Part shown: piece by piece, positions 7,303-15,876 of the stretch
Layout of the letters: the number at the start of each line of letters is the position of its first letter
Position numbering within the stretch: the stretch's first letter is position 1
Assembly: GCA_900542395.1 (NCBI GenBank)
Contig: UQNM01000015.1
Location: 1-36,660 of the forward strand
Source of the DNA: an uncultured Eubacteriales bacterium
Lineage (GTDB): Bacteria; Bacillota; Clostridia; Christensenellales; Aristaeellaceae
Direction of reading: 5' to 3'
DNA length: 36,660 nt
The notes under the pieces: model-generated
Databases searched by the model: none
What the model saw: the letters and a program-made list of their open reading frames with translations, nothing else
What the model was told of the DNA's origin: nothing
Made by a program: the position numbers and the translations under genes

Positions 7303-10300
7303 ACAGCGAATCCTCGCCGAGCAGCACGCCGTCGCTGAGCGCCTTTTTCTCCTCCTGAAGCAGCACGATGCGCTCCTCGATCGTTCCGGCGGCAATCAGC
7401 GAAAACACCTGAACGCCCTTCGTCTGCCCGATGCGGTAGGCGCGATCGGTCGCCTGATTCTGCGCCGCCGTGTTCCACCACGGGTCGTAATGGATGACCA
7501 CGTCCGCGCCGACGAGGTTCAGCCCCGTGCCGCCCGCCTTGAGCGAAATCAGGAAAACGGGCGTGTCGCCGCCGTTGAATTGCTCGACCAGCGCCATGCG
7601 CTTGGCCTTGTCCGTTTCGCCCGTCAGCTTGAGCGTTTCAAACCCGGCCTCGTGCAGCGCGTCCTCCAGCAGCGCCAGCATCGACGTGAACTGCGAAAAA
7701 ATCAGCATCCGATGCCCCTGCGCGGCCATATCCCGAACGAGCTCGAGCAGCTGTTCGAGCTTGCCGCTGCCGCCGGCGTAATCTTCCAGACAGAGCCGCG
7801 GATCGCAGCAGAGCTGGCGCAGGCGCGTCAGCCCCGCCAAAAGCCGCATGCGCCCCTGCGGGTCGGCCAATTCGCTTTCCGCATCCCGCATCAGCTTTTC
7901 AGCGTATGCGTGATACACCTTGGCCTGCCCCGGCGTCATCTCGCTGGTCATCACGGTTTCAATCTTGTCCGGCAGATCGTCGAGCACGTCCTTCTTCATG
8001 CGCCGCAGGATGAACGGCGCGACCATCAGGTGCAGGTTTTGGCGCGCCTGTTCGTCCGCATCCTGCACAATCGGCGCTTCAAACCGCTCACGGAAGCGCT
8101 TGTAGGCGTACAGATACCCCGGCATCAGGAAATCGAAGATCGACCAGAGCTCGCTCAGCCGGTTTTCAATCGGCGTGCCGGTCAGCGCGAAGCGATGCGC
8201 CGCGTTGAGCGTCTTGACGGCCTTCGCCGCCTGCGACGCGGCGTTTTTGATGTTCTGCGCCTCGTCGAGCAGCACATGCGTCAGCGGCTTATCCCGATAG
8301 GCCAGCACATCCCGGCGGAGCTGATCGTAGGATGTGATCAAAAGCCCGTCGCGCCAGGCCTCGATCTGCTTCTGGCGAACGGCCGCCGTGCCCAGCAGCG
8401 CCACGCAGGGCAGATCGGGCGCAAACCGCGCCGCCTCGCTGCGCCAGTTGAGCTGGAGCGACGCAGGGCAGACCACCAGCGCGCGCACCGGCCGCCCGCA
8501 CGCCCGCTCACGCAGCAGCAGCGCCAGCGCCTGCACCGTCTTGCCCAGCCCCATGTCGTCCGCCAAAATGCCGCCGAAGCCCGCGTCGCTCAGCGCGCTC
8601 AGCCACGAAAGCCCCGTCCGCTGATAGGGGCGCAGCTCGGCGCAGAGCCCGCGCGGCGGCTCAACCTGCGTCTTCTGCGCGTCTTCCAGCCGCCGCATCC
8701 ACTCGCTGAGCGCCTTGGGCACATCCAGCGAAACGCCCTTGCGCTGGGCGAGCGCCTGCTCCAGATACATCGCCCGTTCCAGCGGCATTTCGCCGCCGCG
8801 CTGGGCGTCCTCCACGCTCAAACCGGCGCTTTCCAGCACCTTTTCAAGCTGCGCCGCCTGATCGAGCGCCTCCTCCGAGAGGAAGGTGCCGTCCTTCAGC
8901 CGCACATACTTCCGCTTCTGGCGGTATGCGGCGTAGGCCGCGTCCAGATCCGCCTGCGTCAGCCCGCCCAGATCCGCGTGAACGAGCAGCTTCGCGCCCT
9001 GCCGCTGCATGCCGAAGGTGATCGCGCGGGGCGCTTTCACGTTCATCCGCGCCAGCCGGTCGGAAACCATGACCTCGCCGACGGCATCCAATTCGCGCAG
9101 GCGCTCCGTCAGCAGCGCATAGCGCCCGTCGTCGTCGCCGTCAAACGCATATTCCCCTTCGGTTCGCTGCTCGGGAAAGAGCGCCTGAACCCGCGTAAGC
9201 GCCTGATTTTCCCGGAACGCATCCCGCCGGATGTGCGGCGTGGCCTCGCCGGGGCGCACACGCTCCGCGCCGTAATGCCACTCCGGGCGGCAGAGCAGCG
9301 CGTCCTTCTCGTCCGCATCCAGATAAAACCGGGCGGTCATCTCCATCGGCGTGTGGCGCAGCACGGTTTTGTGCCCCTGAATCACCTGCGCGCGGGAGGG
9401 CGCGATGACCTGCGCGCAGATGGGCGCAATCTGCTTTTCCTCAAGGGGCAGGCCGTTCGGGCGCTCCGCCGCGGCGTGCAAAAGCGCCTCCACCCGGCGA
9501 AAATCCGCACCGTATGCGCAGACCACGCCCGTCGGCAGAAACTCGTATGCGCCGGAAAGCCCCAGCGTCACATTCGGCGTTTTGACGCGCAGCTTCGCGC
9601 CGCCGTCGCTCGTTTCCAGCGACACGGCGGGCGTGATTTCCCCTGTCCGCACCGGAACGCGAACCGAGTCTTCCCCATCCTTTTTCAGCTCCACCTCTCG
9701 CCCGAGCAGAACGCGCATCGCCTGATCCAGCAGCGAGCCTTTCAGCGCGAAAGCCGAGACGTTTTGCCTGACCCGCTGCTCCGCGAGCAGCAGCGCCAGA
9801 TCGATCAGCGGAATATCCCGTTCGTCAAACATTTCGCGGTCGTGCGCAAACGCCAGCCCCTTGCCGTAGGCATGATGCTCGCCGCCCAGCACGCGCTGCG
9901 CGAAATCCCACGGATTGCGGACGATGTAGGCGCGCGCTCCTTCCCAGCCGACCCGAAACTCCAGCGCGGCGATTTCCATCCCCCTGCGCTCGATCACGGG
10001 ATACAGGCGCACCCTGCGCCCCGCCGGCCGCGCGGCATACGTCCGAACCCTGTCGCTCAGATTCACCATCTGATCGACGAATGCCCCGTTCAGGCGCTTT
10101 TCCTCCGCCTTCCGCCTTCTTTCCTCCTCCTGACGCCTTCTTTCCTGCTCCTGACGCCACTGCTTCTCCTGCCGTTCATGTTCCATCTCCATCACGTTTT
10201 GGATCATCAGCGCGACGACGTGCTTGCACGGCACGTTCGTGCGCGCATGCGCCATGCAGGTGCATCCGCCCCGAATCTCCCCCTTCGTCTCCTCATACCA

Positions 10301-10468
10301 CGTCTCATATACGCCGTAATGCCCGCGCACCCTCGCCGTATAGCGCTCGCCGTCCGGACTGGATTGCCTGTCAATGAACAAAATCCGCCCTTCGTGCACG
10401 TATTCAATCGCCCGCTTTATCGTCGTCTGGTTGTGTACCATCTGATAAATGTCTTCCATGTCCAGCAC
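7259..10468 (-). CDS. SNF2-family helicase with N-terminal SWIM zinc finger
   Basis: The 1069-residue protein starts with a SWIM zinc-binding region near residues 65-90 (GGCTCMAHARTNVPCKH, CxC...CxH). A long bacterial SNF2-associated region follows, then the ATPase: motif I DDMGLGKT near 640, motif II DEAQ near 736 (not DEAH), motif III LTGTPIENRLSELWSIFDF. The C-terminal lobe has GGTGLNLVGADVVIHYDPWW and the motif VI segment QATDRAYRIGQT near 1009. Such proteins are ATP-driven DNA translocases of the HepA/SWI2 group, often linked to transcription recycling or DNA-protein remodelling; the client here is unknown. The start is GTG at 10468, with GGAGGG (10477-10482) 8 nt upstream; ATG at 10459 is too far. 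It is a single-gene unit, divergent from the gene at 10647 and convergent with the YyaL-like gene. Confidence 0.93.
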   Translation of the reverse strand: MLDMEDIYQMVHNQTTIKRAIEYVHEGRILFIDRQSSPDGERYTARVRGHYGVYETWYEETKGEIRGGCTCMAHARTNVPCKHVVALMIQNVMEMEHERQEKQWRQEQERRRQEEERRRKAEEKRLNGAFVDQMVNLSDRVRTYAARPAGRRVRLYPVIERRGMEIAALEFRVGWEGARAYIVRNPWDFAQRVLGGEHHAYGKGLAFAHDREMFDERDIPLIDLALLLAEQRVRQNVSAFALKGSLLDQAMRVLLGREVELKKDGEDSVRVPVRTGEITPAVSLETSDGGAKLRVKTPNVTLGLSGAYEFLPTGVVCAYGADFRRVEALLHAAAERPNGLPLEEKQIAPICAQVIAPSRAQVIQGHKTVLRHTPMEMTARFYLDADEKDALLCRPEWHYGAERVRPGEATPHIRRDAFRENQALTRVQALFPEQRTEGEYAFDGDDDGRYALLTERLRELDAVGEVMVSDRLARMNVKAPRAITFGMQRQGAKLLVHADLGGLTQADLDAAYAAYRQKRKYVRLKDGTFLSEEALDQAAQLEKVLESAGLSVEDAQRGGEMPLERAMYLEQALAQRKGVSLDVPKALSEWMRRLEDAQKTQVEPPRGLCAELRPYQRTGLSWLSALSDAGFGGILADDMGLGKTVQALALLLRERACGRPVRALVVCPASLQLNWRSEAARFAPDLPCVALLGTAAVRQKQIEAWRDGLLITSYDQLRRDVLAYRDKPLTHVLLDEAQNIKNAASQAAKAVKTLNAAHRFALTGTPIENRLSELWSIFDFLMPGYLYAYKRFRERFEAPIVQDADEQARQNLHLMVAPFILRRMKKDVLDDLPDKIETVMTSEMTPGQAKVYHAYAEKLMRDAESELADPQGRMRLLAGLTRLRQLCCDPRLCLEDYAGGSGKLEQLLELVRDMAAQGHRMLIFSQFTSMLALLEDALHEAGFETLKLTGETDKAKRMALVEQFNGGDTPVFLISLKAGGTGLNLVGADVVIHYDPWWNTAAQNQATDRAYRIGQTKGVQVFSLIAAGTIEERIVLLQEEKKALSDGVLLGEDSLFTVDAPALREILKA

Positions 10469-10498
10469 AATCCATGCCCTCCGTCTTCCGTTTGCTTT

Positions 10499-10507
10499 AT
10501 TATAGCA
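10499..10507 (-). promoter_or_regulatory. Extended -10 promoter of the SNF2 gene
   Basis: On the minus strand TGCTATAAT is a perfect TATAAT with an upstream TG (extended -10). No convincing -35 box is visible. Confidence 0.6.
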
Positions 10508-10580
10508 TACCTTCGCCGCTTTTTTGAGCCCGATTTCGCTTCTTTTTATTTCGTTATAACGTGACTTTATTAAAATTCAC

Positions 10581-10609
10581 TTGACAAATGTTACAACTCG
10601 TAATAAAAT
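10581..10609 (+). promoter_or_regulatory. Promoter of the peptidoglycan-binding protein gene
   Basis: Perfect TTGACA (10581-10586), 17-nt spacer, TAAAAT (10604-10609). The surroundings are AT-rich, suggesting a strong vegetative promoter. Confidence 0.85.
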
Positions 10610-10646
10610 AGTCACATACTTGAAATGAAAGGAGACGCATGCCTGT

Positions 10647-12317
10647 ATGTCGATTCGTGCGTCTAACAAAAGATGGATTGCGGCGCTTTCCGCCGCTTTG
10701 ATGGTATGCGTCTGTGCGAGCGCTTCTGCGCAGAACTACAGCCTCGGCGACGAGGCGGACGAGGTCGCGACGATCCAGACCGCGCTCAAGCAGCTCAAGC
10801 TCTACAGCGCGGGGATCACCGGCCACTACGGCGAAAAGACGGAAGCCGCCGTCAAGAAATTCCAGAAGAAATACGCATTTGAGGATAACGGCATTGTTGA
10901 CGAGGACACCCGCGCGGCGCTTTACGAGGCCGCCGGGATCACCTACACCGCCTCCGGCAGCTCGTCCTCCTCGTCTTCCTCCGCGTCTTCTTCGTCCTCT
11001 TCCTCCTCCGTGTCGGGCAGCGCCATTCTCCGCTACGGCACGCGCAGCGACGAGGTCATCAAGCTCCAGCAGAATCTGACCAAGCTCGGGCTGTACACCG
11101 GCACGATCAGCGGCCACTACGGCAGCATCACCGAGGCCGCGGTTATGAACTTCCAGCGGAAGAACGGCCTCTCCGCCGACGGCATCGCGGGCGCGAAGAC
11201 GCTGGCCAAGATCGAAGAAAAGGTGAACGGTTCTTCGTCCTCCTCTTCCTCCGGCAGTTCTTCGTCTTCTTCCTCTTCTTCGGGCAATGCGGCCGCCAAT
11301 TCTTCAAACGGCCTGCTCAAGTACGGCGTTCGTTCGGACGCTGTGCGCACCCTCCAGCAGAACCTCAAGACGCTGGGCTATTACGACGGCTCTGTGACCG
11401 GCAATTTCGGCCGCCTGACGAAGGAAGCCGTCTACAACTTCCAGAAGGCCAACGGCCTTTCCGCCGACGGCGTTGCGGGCGCGAAGACGCTCTCCTCCAT
11501 CTCCGGCAAGCTCTCCGGAAACAGCAGCTCGAACGGTTCGAGCAGCTCCGGCAGCAGCAACAGCAGCGGTTCGAGCAGCTCCAATAACAGTTCGGACAGC
11601 TCCACCCTGCTGAACACGAGCGTCATGCTCCAGCAGGGTTCCTCCAGCAGCGAGGTGCTCAAGCTGCAAAACATGCTGGCTTCTCTGGGCTTCTACACCG
11701 GCAACAAGACCGGCAACTTCGGCGCGCTGACCGCCGACGCGGTGATGGCCTATCAGAAATCCAAGGGGCTGACGGCGGACGGCATCGCGGGCAAGAAGAC
11801 GCTCGCCGCCATCAATGCGGATTATTCCGGCAAGGGCAGCACCAGCGCCGGTACGACCAACGGCACGACCGCCCCGAGCACGCAGACCGCCGGCAACGTC
11901 ATCTATGAAAACTTCTACAACTGGCGGCGCAATTACGCCAACGGCGAATACTGCACGGTGTATGATTTCTCCACCGGCTACTCTTGGAAGCTGCGCATTA
12001 TGACCAAGGACGCGCATATGGATGCCGAGCCCGCCACGGCGGAGGACACGGCCATCATGCTCAAGGCGTTCGGCGGCAAGACGACGTGGACGCCGAAGGC
12101 AGTCTGGGTCACCTTCTCGGATGGCAAGACCTACATCGGCTCGACCCACGACGTGCCGCACTCCCCGCAGCACCTCTCCAACAACAATTTCAACGGTCAC
12201 CTGTGCGTCCACTTCCCGATTTCCATGGAGAAGGCGCAGAGCATCGGCCCGTATGCCACGAGCCATCAGGAGGCCATCAACGAGGGCTGGGCGGCCACGC
12301 AGAAGCTCAAATACTGA
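10647..12317 (+). CDS. Secreted protein with four peptidoglycan-binding repeats and a C-terminal GHLCVHF domain
   Basis: The 556-residue protein has a signal peptide (residues 1-28, ending SASAQ) and four PG_binding_1 type three-helix domains at about 31-95, 127-195, 224-290 and 327-395, each with the AAVxxFQxxxGLxADGIxGxKT pattern. Ser-rich linkers of 20-40 residues separate them. Residues about 417-556 form a separate domain with STHDVPHSPQHLSNNNF followed by GHLCVHF. Its conserved His and Cys suggest an L,D-transpeptidase-like or other wall hydrolase/transferase activity; this is inference, since the YkuD signature SHGCxR is not present. It probably acts in the outer wall. GGAG (10631-10634) is 12 nt before ATG; an ATG at 10638 is out of frame. 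It has its own strong promoter and terminator. Confidence 0.88.
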   Translation: MSIRASNKRWIAALSAALMVCVCASASAQNYSLGDEADEVATIQTALKQLKLYSAGITGHYGEKTEAAVKKFQKKYAFEDNGIVDEDTRAALYEAAGITYTASGSSSSSSSSASSSSSSSSVSGSAILRYGTRSDEVIKLQQNLTKLGLYTGTISGHYGSITEAAVMNFQRKNGLSADGIAGAKTLAKIEEKVNGSSSSSSSGSSSSSSSSSGNAAANSSNGLLKYGVRSDAVRTLQQNLKTLGYYDGSVTGNFGRLTKEAVYNFQKANGLSADGVAGAKTLSSISGKLSGNSSSNGSSSSGSSNSSGSSSSNNSSDSSTLLNTSVMLQQGSSSSEVLKLQNMLASLGFYTGNKTGNFGALTADAVMAYQKSKGLTADGIAGKKTLAAINADYSGKGSTSAGTTNGTTAPSTQTAGNVIYENFYNWRRNYANGEYCTVYDFSTGYSWKLRIMTKDAHMDAEPATAEDTAIMLKAFGGKTTWTPKAVWVTFSDGKTYIGSTHDVPHSPQHLSNNNFNGHLCVHFPISMEKAQSIGPYATSHQEAINEGWAATQKLKY

Positions 12318-12386
12318 TGGGTTTGCCAAGCCTGATCGGAATCGCATCATCTGGGATTTCAGTTGTTTCACTCATTTGCAGAAAGA

Positions 12387-12424
12387 GTCATTCTCTCCCC
12401 TTCGGGAGGCGAATGGCTTTTTTT
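12387..12424 (+). terminator. Intrinsic terminator of the peptidoglycan-binding gene
   Basis: GTCATTC (12387-12393) pairs with GAATGGC (12411-12417), with an inner CTCCCC-TTCG-GGAG stem and UUCG loop, followed by seven T. Confidence 0.9.
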
Positions 12425-12464
12425 GATGCCTGAGCGATTGCCCGGCCTTCATCCGCCTGCGCAT

Positions 12465-12493
12465 TTGCAGTTTAGCGCTCAACGTGATATAAT
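12465..12493 (+). promoter_or_regulatory. Promoter of the LacI-type regulator
   Basis: TTGCAG (12465-12470), 17-nt spacer, perfect TATAAT (12488-12493), 18 nt before AGGAGG. Confidence 0.8.
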
Positions 12494-12524
12494 GAATCAT
12501 CAAGAGAATCAGGAGGGCTTACCT

Positions 12525-13544
12525 ATGGCCACGATGAAGGATATCGCCAACCTTGTCGGCGTCAGCCTGACGACGGTTTCCAATGTCGTTCACGGCAATT
12601 ACGACCGCGTTTCCCCGCAGACGGTGCAGCGGATTCTCGACGCCATCGAGCAGCTCCATTATGTGCCCAATATGTCCGCGCGCGCGCTGGTGAGCCATTC
12701 CTCCCGCATCATCGCCTTTGTCGATACCCACAGCCCGCAGGAGACCTACGCGGGCAACGGCTTTGCGGGCGTGCTGCTCTCAGGGTTGGAAGGGGTCGTC
12801 ACCGACCACGGCTATTTCCTGATGATGCGGCGCGGCACGAACGAGGACGTTCTGCGGCTGATGCTCAACAACTGGAACCCGGACGGCGTGATCTTCAAGG
12901 ATCGCGTGCCGCAGAGCCTTGTGGATTTCGTCAAAAAGCAGGGCAAGCCGTGCGTGACCATCAACACCTACCTCGACGACCCCGAGCTGATTCAGGTGCG
13001 CGCGGAGGATCGCCGGGGCGGCTATCTGGCGGCGCGGCACCTCATCGAGCTGGGGCACCGGAACATCCTCTTCATCGGCGCGGTGAACCGCGGCTTTATG
13101 AATAACGACCAGCGCTACACGGGCTACTGCGACGCGCTTGAGGAAGCCGGAATCACGCCGAACCCGGATAACCTGATTACGAATCTCTTCCCCTTCAAGG
13201 CTGAACGCGGCATTGCGCTGGGACGGCAGTTGGCCGCTCAGCGGGCGATCACGGGCGTCTGCGTCAGCGGCGACCAGTATGCCGCCGCGGTCATCACGGG
13301 GCTTCGCGAGGGCGGCGCGCGCGTGCCGGAGGACATCTCCATCGTCGGGTTTGACGATGTGGATATCGCGCGGATGACCTTCCCGCCGCTGACCACCATC
13401 CATCAGGATGGCATCGGCAAAGGCCGCCGCGCGGCGGAGGCGATTTTCGCCATGATCGACGGCGAGCATCCCGATCCGAAGGATTTCAACCTGCCGGTGG
13501 AATTGATCGTCCGCGGCTCAACCGGCCCCGCCCATACAAACTAA
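12525..13544 (+). CDS. LacI/GalR-family transcriptional regulator
   Basis: The 339-residue length is standard for the family. The N-terminal helix-turn-helix MKDIANLVGVSLTTVSNVVH is followed by the hinge HYVPNMSARALVS, which lacks the usual AR-A-L spacing only slightly. The effector domain resembles periplasmic sugar-binding proteins (GYLAARHLIELGHRNILFIG, CVSGDQYAAAVITGL, VPEDISIVGFDDVDIARM, PPLTTIHQD). It should bind a palindromic operator and respond to a small, probably sugar-like, ligand. ATG at 12525 has AGGAGG 8 nt upstream. No sugar-utilisation gene lies beside it: it is a single unit with its own promoter and a bidirectional terminator, so its targets are probably elsewhere. Confidence 0.93.
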   Translation: MATMKDIANLVGVSLTTVSNVVHGNYDRVSPQTVQRILDAIEQLHYVPNMSARALVSHSSRIIAFVDTHSPQETYAGNGFAGVLLSGLEGVVTDHGYFLMMRRGTNEDVLRLMLNNWNPDGVIFKDRVPQSLVDFVKKQGKPCVTINTYLDDPELIQVRAEDRRGGYLAARHLIELGHRNILFIGAVNRGFMNNDQRYTGYCDALEEAGITPNPDNLITNLFPFKAERGIALGRQLAAQRAITGVCVSGDQYAAAVITGLREGGARVPEDISIVGFDDVDIARMTFPPLTTIHQDGIGKGRRAAEAIFAMIDGEHPDPKDFNLPVELIVRGSTGPAHTN

Positions 13545-13560
13545 ACCGTATCCCTTCCCC

Positions 13561-13610
13561 AATCAAAAAACACGAATCTCGGCAACAACCGAAATTCGTG
13601 TTTTTTGATT
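13561..13610. terminator. Bidirectional intrinsic terminator
   Basis: A perfect 17-bp stem (AATCAAAAAACACGAAT with its complement, 13561-13577 and 13594-13610), extended inward by CGG/CCG, has A-run and T-run on its two sides and so works in both directions. It lies between the convergent LacI-type and YheO-type genes. Confidence 0.85.
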
Positions 13611-13616
13611 GTCCTT

Positions 13617-13778
13617 ATACTAATTCGCAGTTAAAATGCTTAACAGAGCGCATCAGATTTTTTGTTCTGACGAAGCCAAGTGAAGTGAGGCGTACTGGAG
13701 GTACGTTGAACGGAACGAGGCAAAGTCAGAGCGAAAAAGATGGTGCGCGGATTAAGCCATTTTAACAAGAATTAGTAT
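13617..13778. mobile_element. MITE-like 162-nt imperfect palindrome
   Basis: The two ends are the inverted repeat ATACTAATTC (13617-13626) and GAATTAGTAT (13769-13778). Inward homology continues with TTAAAATG...CTTAA against TTAAGCCATTTTAA, and the centre is a small hairpin CGTAC-TGGAG-GTACG. The arms pair imperfectly over most of the length and no protein is encoded. TTA stands on both sides (13615-13617 and 13778-13780) and could be a 2-3 bp target duplication, as with TA-targeting elements. The right TTA is the complement of the stop codon TAA of the neighbouring YheO-type gene. Confidence 0.7.
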
Positions 13779-14431
13779 TAATCCTGCACAAGGCTCCCCG
13801 CCGCCTCGGCCTCCTCCAGCTCGTGCATATACTTGTATACCGTATAGCGCGAAACATTCAGCCGCTCGGCGACAATCGCCACGGACTTTTGATAGGTGAA
13901 CGCGCGGCGCTTGTAGAGCATGCGGATGATGCGCATGCGGTCGGTCTTTTTCATCGCCTCCGGCTCCTTGCCGACCGCGCTGATGCACTCGCGCAGCAGC
14001 TCCTCGAGCTGGCTTCTGGCGTCCTGCATGAGCGTCTGCTGCAAGTCGCCGCTGGTGGCGGTCAGCTCGCTGAGCATCTGCCCGGCGCGCACCATGTTCG
14101 TGATATCCAGATTGATGCCCAGCGCGAAGTGATAATCCTCGCCGACGATGTTGAACGTCGAGCTTTTGAGCGTCCGCCCGTCGCGGGAGAGCACCATCTG
14201 GTTGATGTAATCCTTATTCTGGTAGATGCTCTCGTCGTAATCGCCGATGTCGCCGAAGATGTCCGCCGTCGAGCCGACCTCGCGCCCCGTCACCGTGCCG
14301 TTGAAAATCGCCAGAATCGGATGCCCCGGCCTCGTCATGTCGTGCACGATGGTTTCGCAGTTCGGCCCGAACATCACGGAGATGCCGCGCGCCTCGTTCT
14401 TCAGAAAATTGAGCATTTCGTCCCGGTTCAT
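13778..14431 (-). CDS. YheO-type transcriptional regulator (PAS-like domain plus HTH)
   Basis: The 217-residue protein fits the YheO family in length and order. A PAS-like sensor (residues about 5-120) contains FGPNCETIVHDMTRPGHPIL and GEDYHFALGINLDITNMV. A linker helix follows. A C-terminal helix-turn-helix (about 165-210) contains RMLYKRRAFTYQKSVAIVAE and NVSRYTVYKYMHEL. It is a cytosolic DNA-binding regulator; the ligand is unknown, and no target operon is obvious beyond the glycosyltransferase genes upstream. ATG at 14431 has GGAGG 8 nt upstream; ATGs further upstream lack this. The stop codon TAA lies exactly at the edge of the MITE-like element. Transcription probably starts from the extended -10 box inside the end of the upstream gene. 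Confidence 0.9.
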   Translation of the reverse strand: MNRDEMLNFLKNEARGISVMFGPNCETIVHDMTRPGHPILAIFNGTVTGREVGSTADIFGDIGDYDESIYQNKDYINQMVLSRDGRTLKSSTFNIVGEDYHFALGINLDITNMVRAGQMLSELTATSGDLQQTLMQDARSQLEELLRECISAVGKEPEAMKKTDRMRIIRMLYKRRAFTYQKSVAIVAERLNVSRYTVYKYMHELEEAEAAGSLVQD

Positions 14432-14552
14432 TGAAAAGTCCTCCGTCCAGCCCTTTCGGGTTTTCATTTTGTTTGCTTTTTTATGTTGATAACAAACGTT
14501 CCGGCAGACCTTCTCTTTGCCGGGAAAAGTGACATTCTGTTGCCTTTGGTCT

Positions 14553-14561
14553 ATTATATCA
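14553..14561 (-). promoter_or_regulatory. Extended -10 promoter overlapping the stop codon of the glycosyltransferase gene
   Basis: On the minus strand TGATATAAT gives a perfect TATAAT with upstream TG; the TAA stop of the 14554-15876 gene lies within it. The roughly 115-nt leader to the YheO-type gene holds a CCGGCA/TGCCGG hairpin. Confidence 0.5.
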
Positions 14562-15876
14562 CATTTTCTTCCCGTTGGGTATGCCTTAGCGTCAAAATCA
14601 GCGCGGCAAACATCATCAGCGCGCAGAAAGACAGCGGGAGCGCCGTCTCCCAATAGCTGCCCAGCGACGCCAGCGCAACCAGCGCGCAGATCGGCGCGGC
14701 CTTTTTGTCCTTCGCCGCCAGCACGGCGCTCAGGATATCCGCCAGATAGAAATACCGCTCGTGCATCCGCGGCAGGAAGAACACAATCGCCAGCGGCAGC
14801 AGCAGCGCCAGACGCAGATACCCTTCCCGCGTCAGCCGCCCCGCCTGCTTCACGCCGCAGGCGATCAGCAGCGCGCACGCGCCGAACGCCAGCGCCATGC
14901 CGAAATTGCCGTAGGCGTATACGTCCAGCCCGGTCGTGTTCATCAGCGCGAAGAAGCTGGGCGCGTTATAGGTCAGGCCGGTATACAGCCCCGTCTGCGC
15001 GGTGTAAATCGAAAGCAGCGCGCCGATGGATTTTCCGCCCAGCAGCGCGGGCAGCGCTGTCGCCGCCAGCGCCGCCAGAAAGACCAGCGCATCCGACAGC
15101 CGCAGCTTTCGATCCGCCCAGAGCACCGCGACCACCGGCAGCAGGAACACGGCTTGCAGCTTGAACGCCAGCGACAGCGCAAAGCACGCCGCCGCGCCCG
15201 CGGGCTTCCGCTCCAACGCGAGCGCCAACCCCCAGAGCGCGCAGGCCGCGTACAGGCTGTCGCACTGGGCGAACATGCCGCCGTTGAGCGCGACGGTCGG
15301 CAGCAGCAGCGCCAGTCCGAAGGCGACGGCGCTCTTTTTGCCGTCCTTCTGCGCCAGCGTCGCCGCCGCCCCCGCCAGAAATGCATCCCCGATGAAGGAA
15401 ACCGCCTTCACCGCGTAGAGCGACGGCACGGGCAGCCGCGTGATGACAAACAGGATGTATTGATACAGCACGTTGTATTCGCCGATGTTCTGGCGCATCC
15501 CCTCGGCGAACGAACCGCTCGCCAGTTTTTGCAGCCAATCGGCCAGATAAATCTCGTAATCGCCGGAGGAACGCTCCAAAAAGCTGACCCGCGCCAGCAT
15601 GGCCGTCGCGCAGAGCGCGCCCAGCAGCAACGCACCCAGCGCCCCCTGCTCGTGCTCGCGCGCAATCTGCATCGCAAAGACGAGCATCGCCGCCAGCGGC
15701 AGGCACATCATAACCGCCGTCGCCGCATGATGCCCCAACGCAAGCGAGCGCGTCATCATCACGCCCGCAAAGCCCAGCAGCACCAGCGCGGCGCAGGCGA
15801 TTCTCGCCGCGCGGCCGCAGGGCTGCGCGAGCAGACGGCGCAGGCGCTCATCCAGCGCGTCAAGCGTCGCTTTCAC
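14554..15876 (-). CDS. Gpi18-like GT-C membrane glycosyltransferase (third gene of the trio)
   Basis: The 440-residue protein has about 10-12 predicted membrane segments. It resembles Gpi18-type mannosyltransferases (COG5542) and other GT-C enzymes that take sugar from a polyprenyl-phosphate donor on the outer membrane face. Visible signatures are SSGDYEIYLADWLQKL in the first large loop (acidic catalytic-type region), LNGGMFAQCDSLYAACALWG, FKLQAVFLLPV and the C-terminal FLPRMHERYFYLADIL. The start is GTG at 15876 with AAGGGGG about 9 nt upstream. It overlaps the preceding gene by 17 nt, so translation is coupled. Acceptor and sugar are unknown; a wall-linked glycopolymer or glycolipid is a reasonable inference. 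Confidence 0.85.
   Translation of the reverse strand: MKATLDALDERLRRLLAQPCGRAARIACAALVLLGFAGVMMTRSLALGHHAATAVMMCLPLAAMLVFAMQIAREHEQGALGALLLGALCATAMLARVSFLERSSGDYEIYLADWLQKLASGSFAEGMRQNIGEYNVLYQYILFVITRLPVPSLYAVKAVSFIGDAFLAGAAATLAQKDGKKSAVAFGLALLLPTVALNGGMFAQCDSLYAACALWGLALALERKPAGAAACFALSLAFKLQAVFLLPVVAVLWADRKLRLSDALVFLAALAATALPALLGGKSIGALLSIYTAQTGLYTGLTYNAPSFFALMNTTGLDVYAYGNFGMALAFGACALLIACGVKQAGRLTREGYLRLALLLPLAIVFFLPRMHERYFYLADILSAVLAAKDKKAAPICALVALASLGSYWETALPLSFCALMMFAALILTLRHTQREENVI

Noticed and set aside
7490..10564. A 1024-codon open frame on the plus strand opposite the SNF2 gene.
   Set aside because: It has no ribosome site or recognisable domain, while the opposite strand has the complete SNF2 motif set.
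14437..14878. Longer N-terminus for the YheO-type regulator.
   Set aside because: The extension runs into the upstream glycosyltransferase gene, and the ATG at 14431 has the well-spaced GGAGG.
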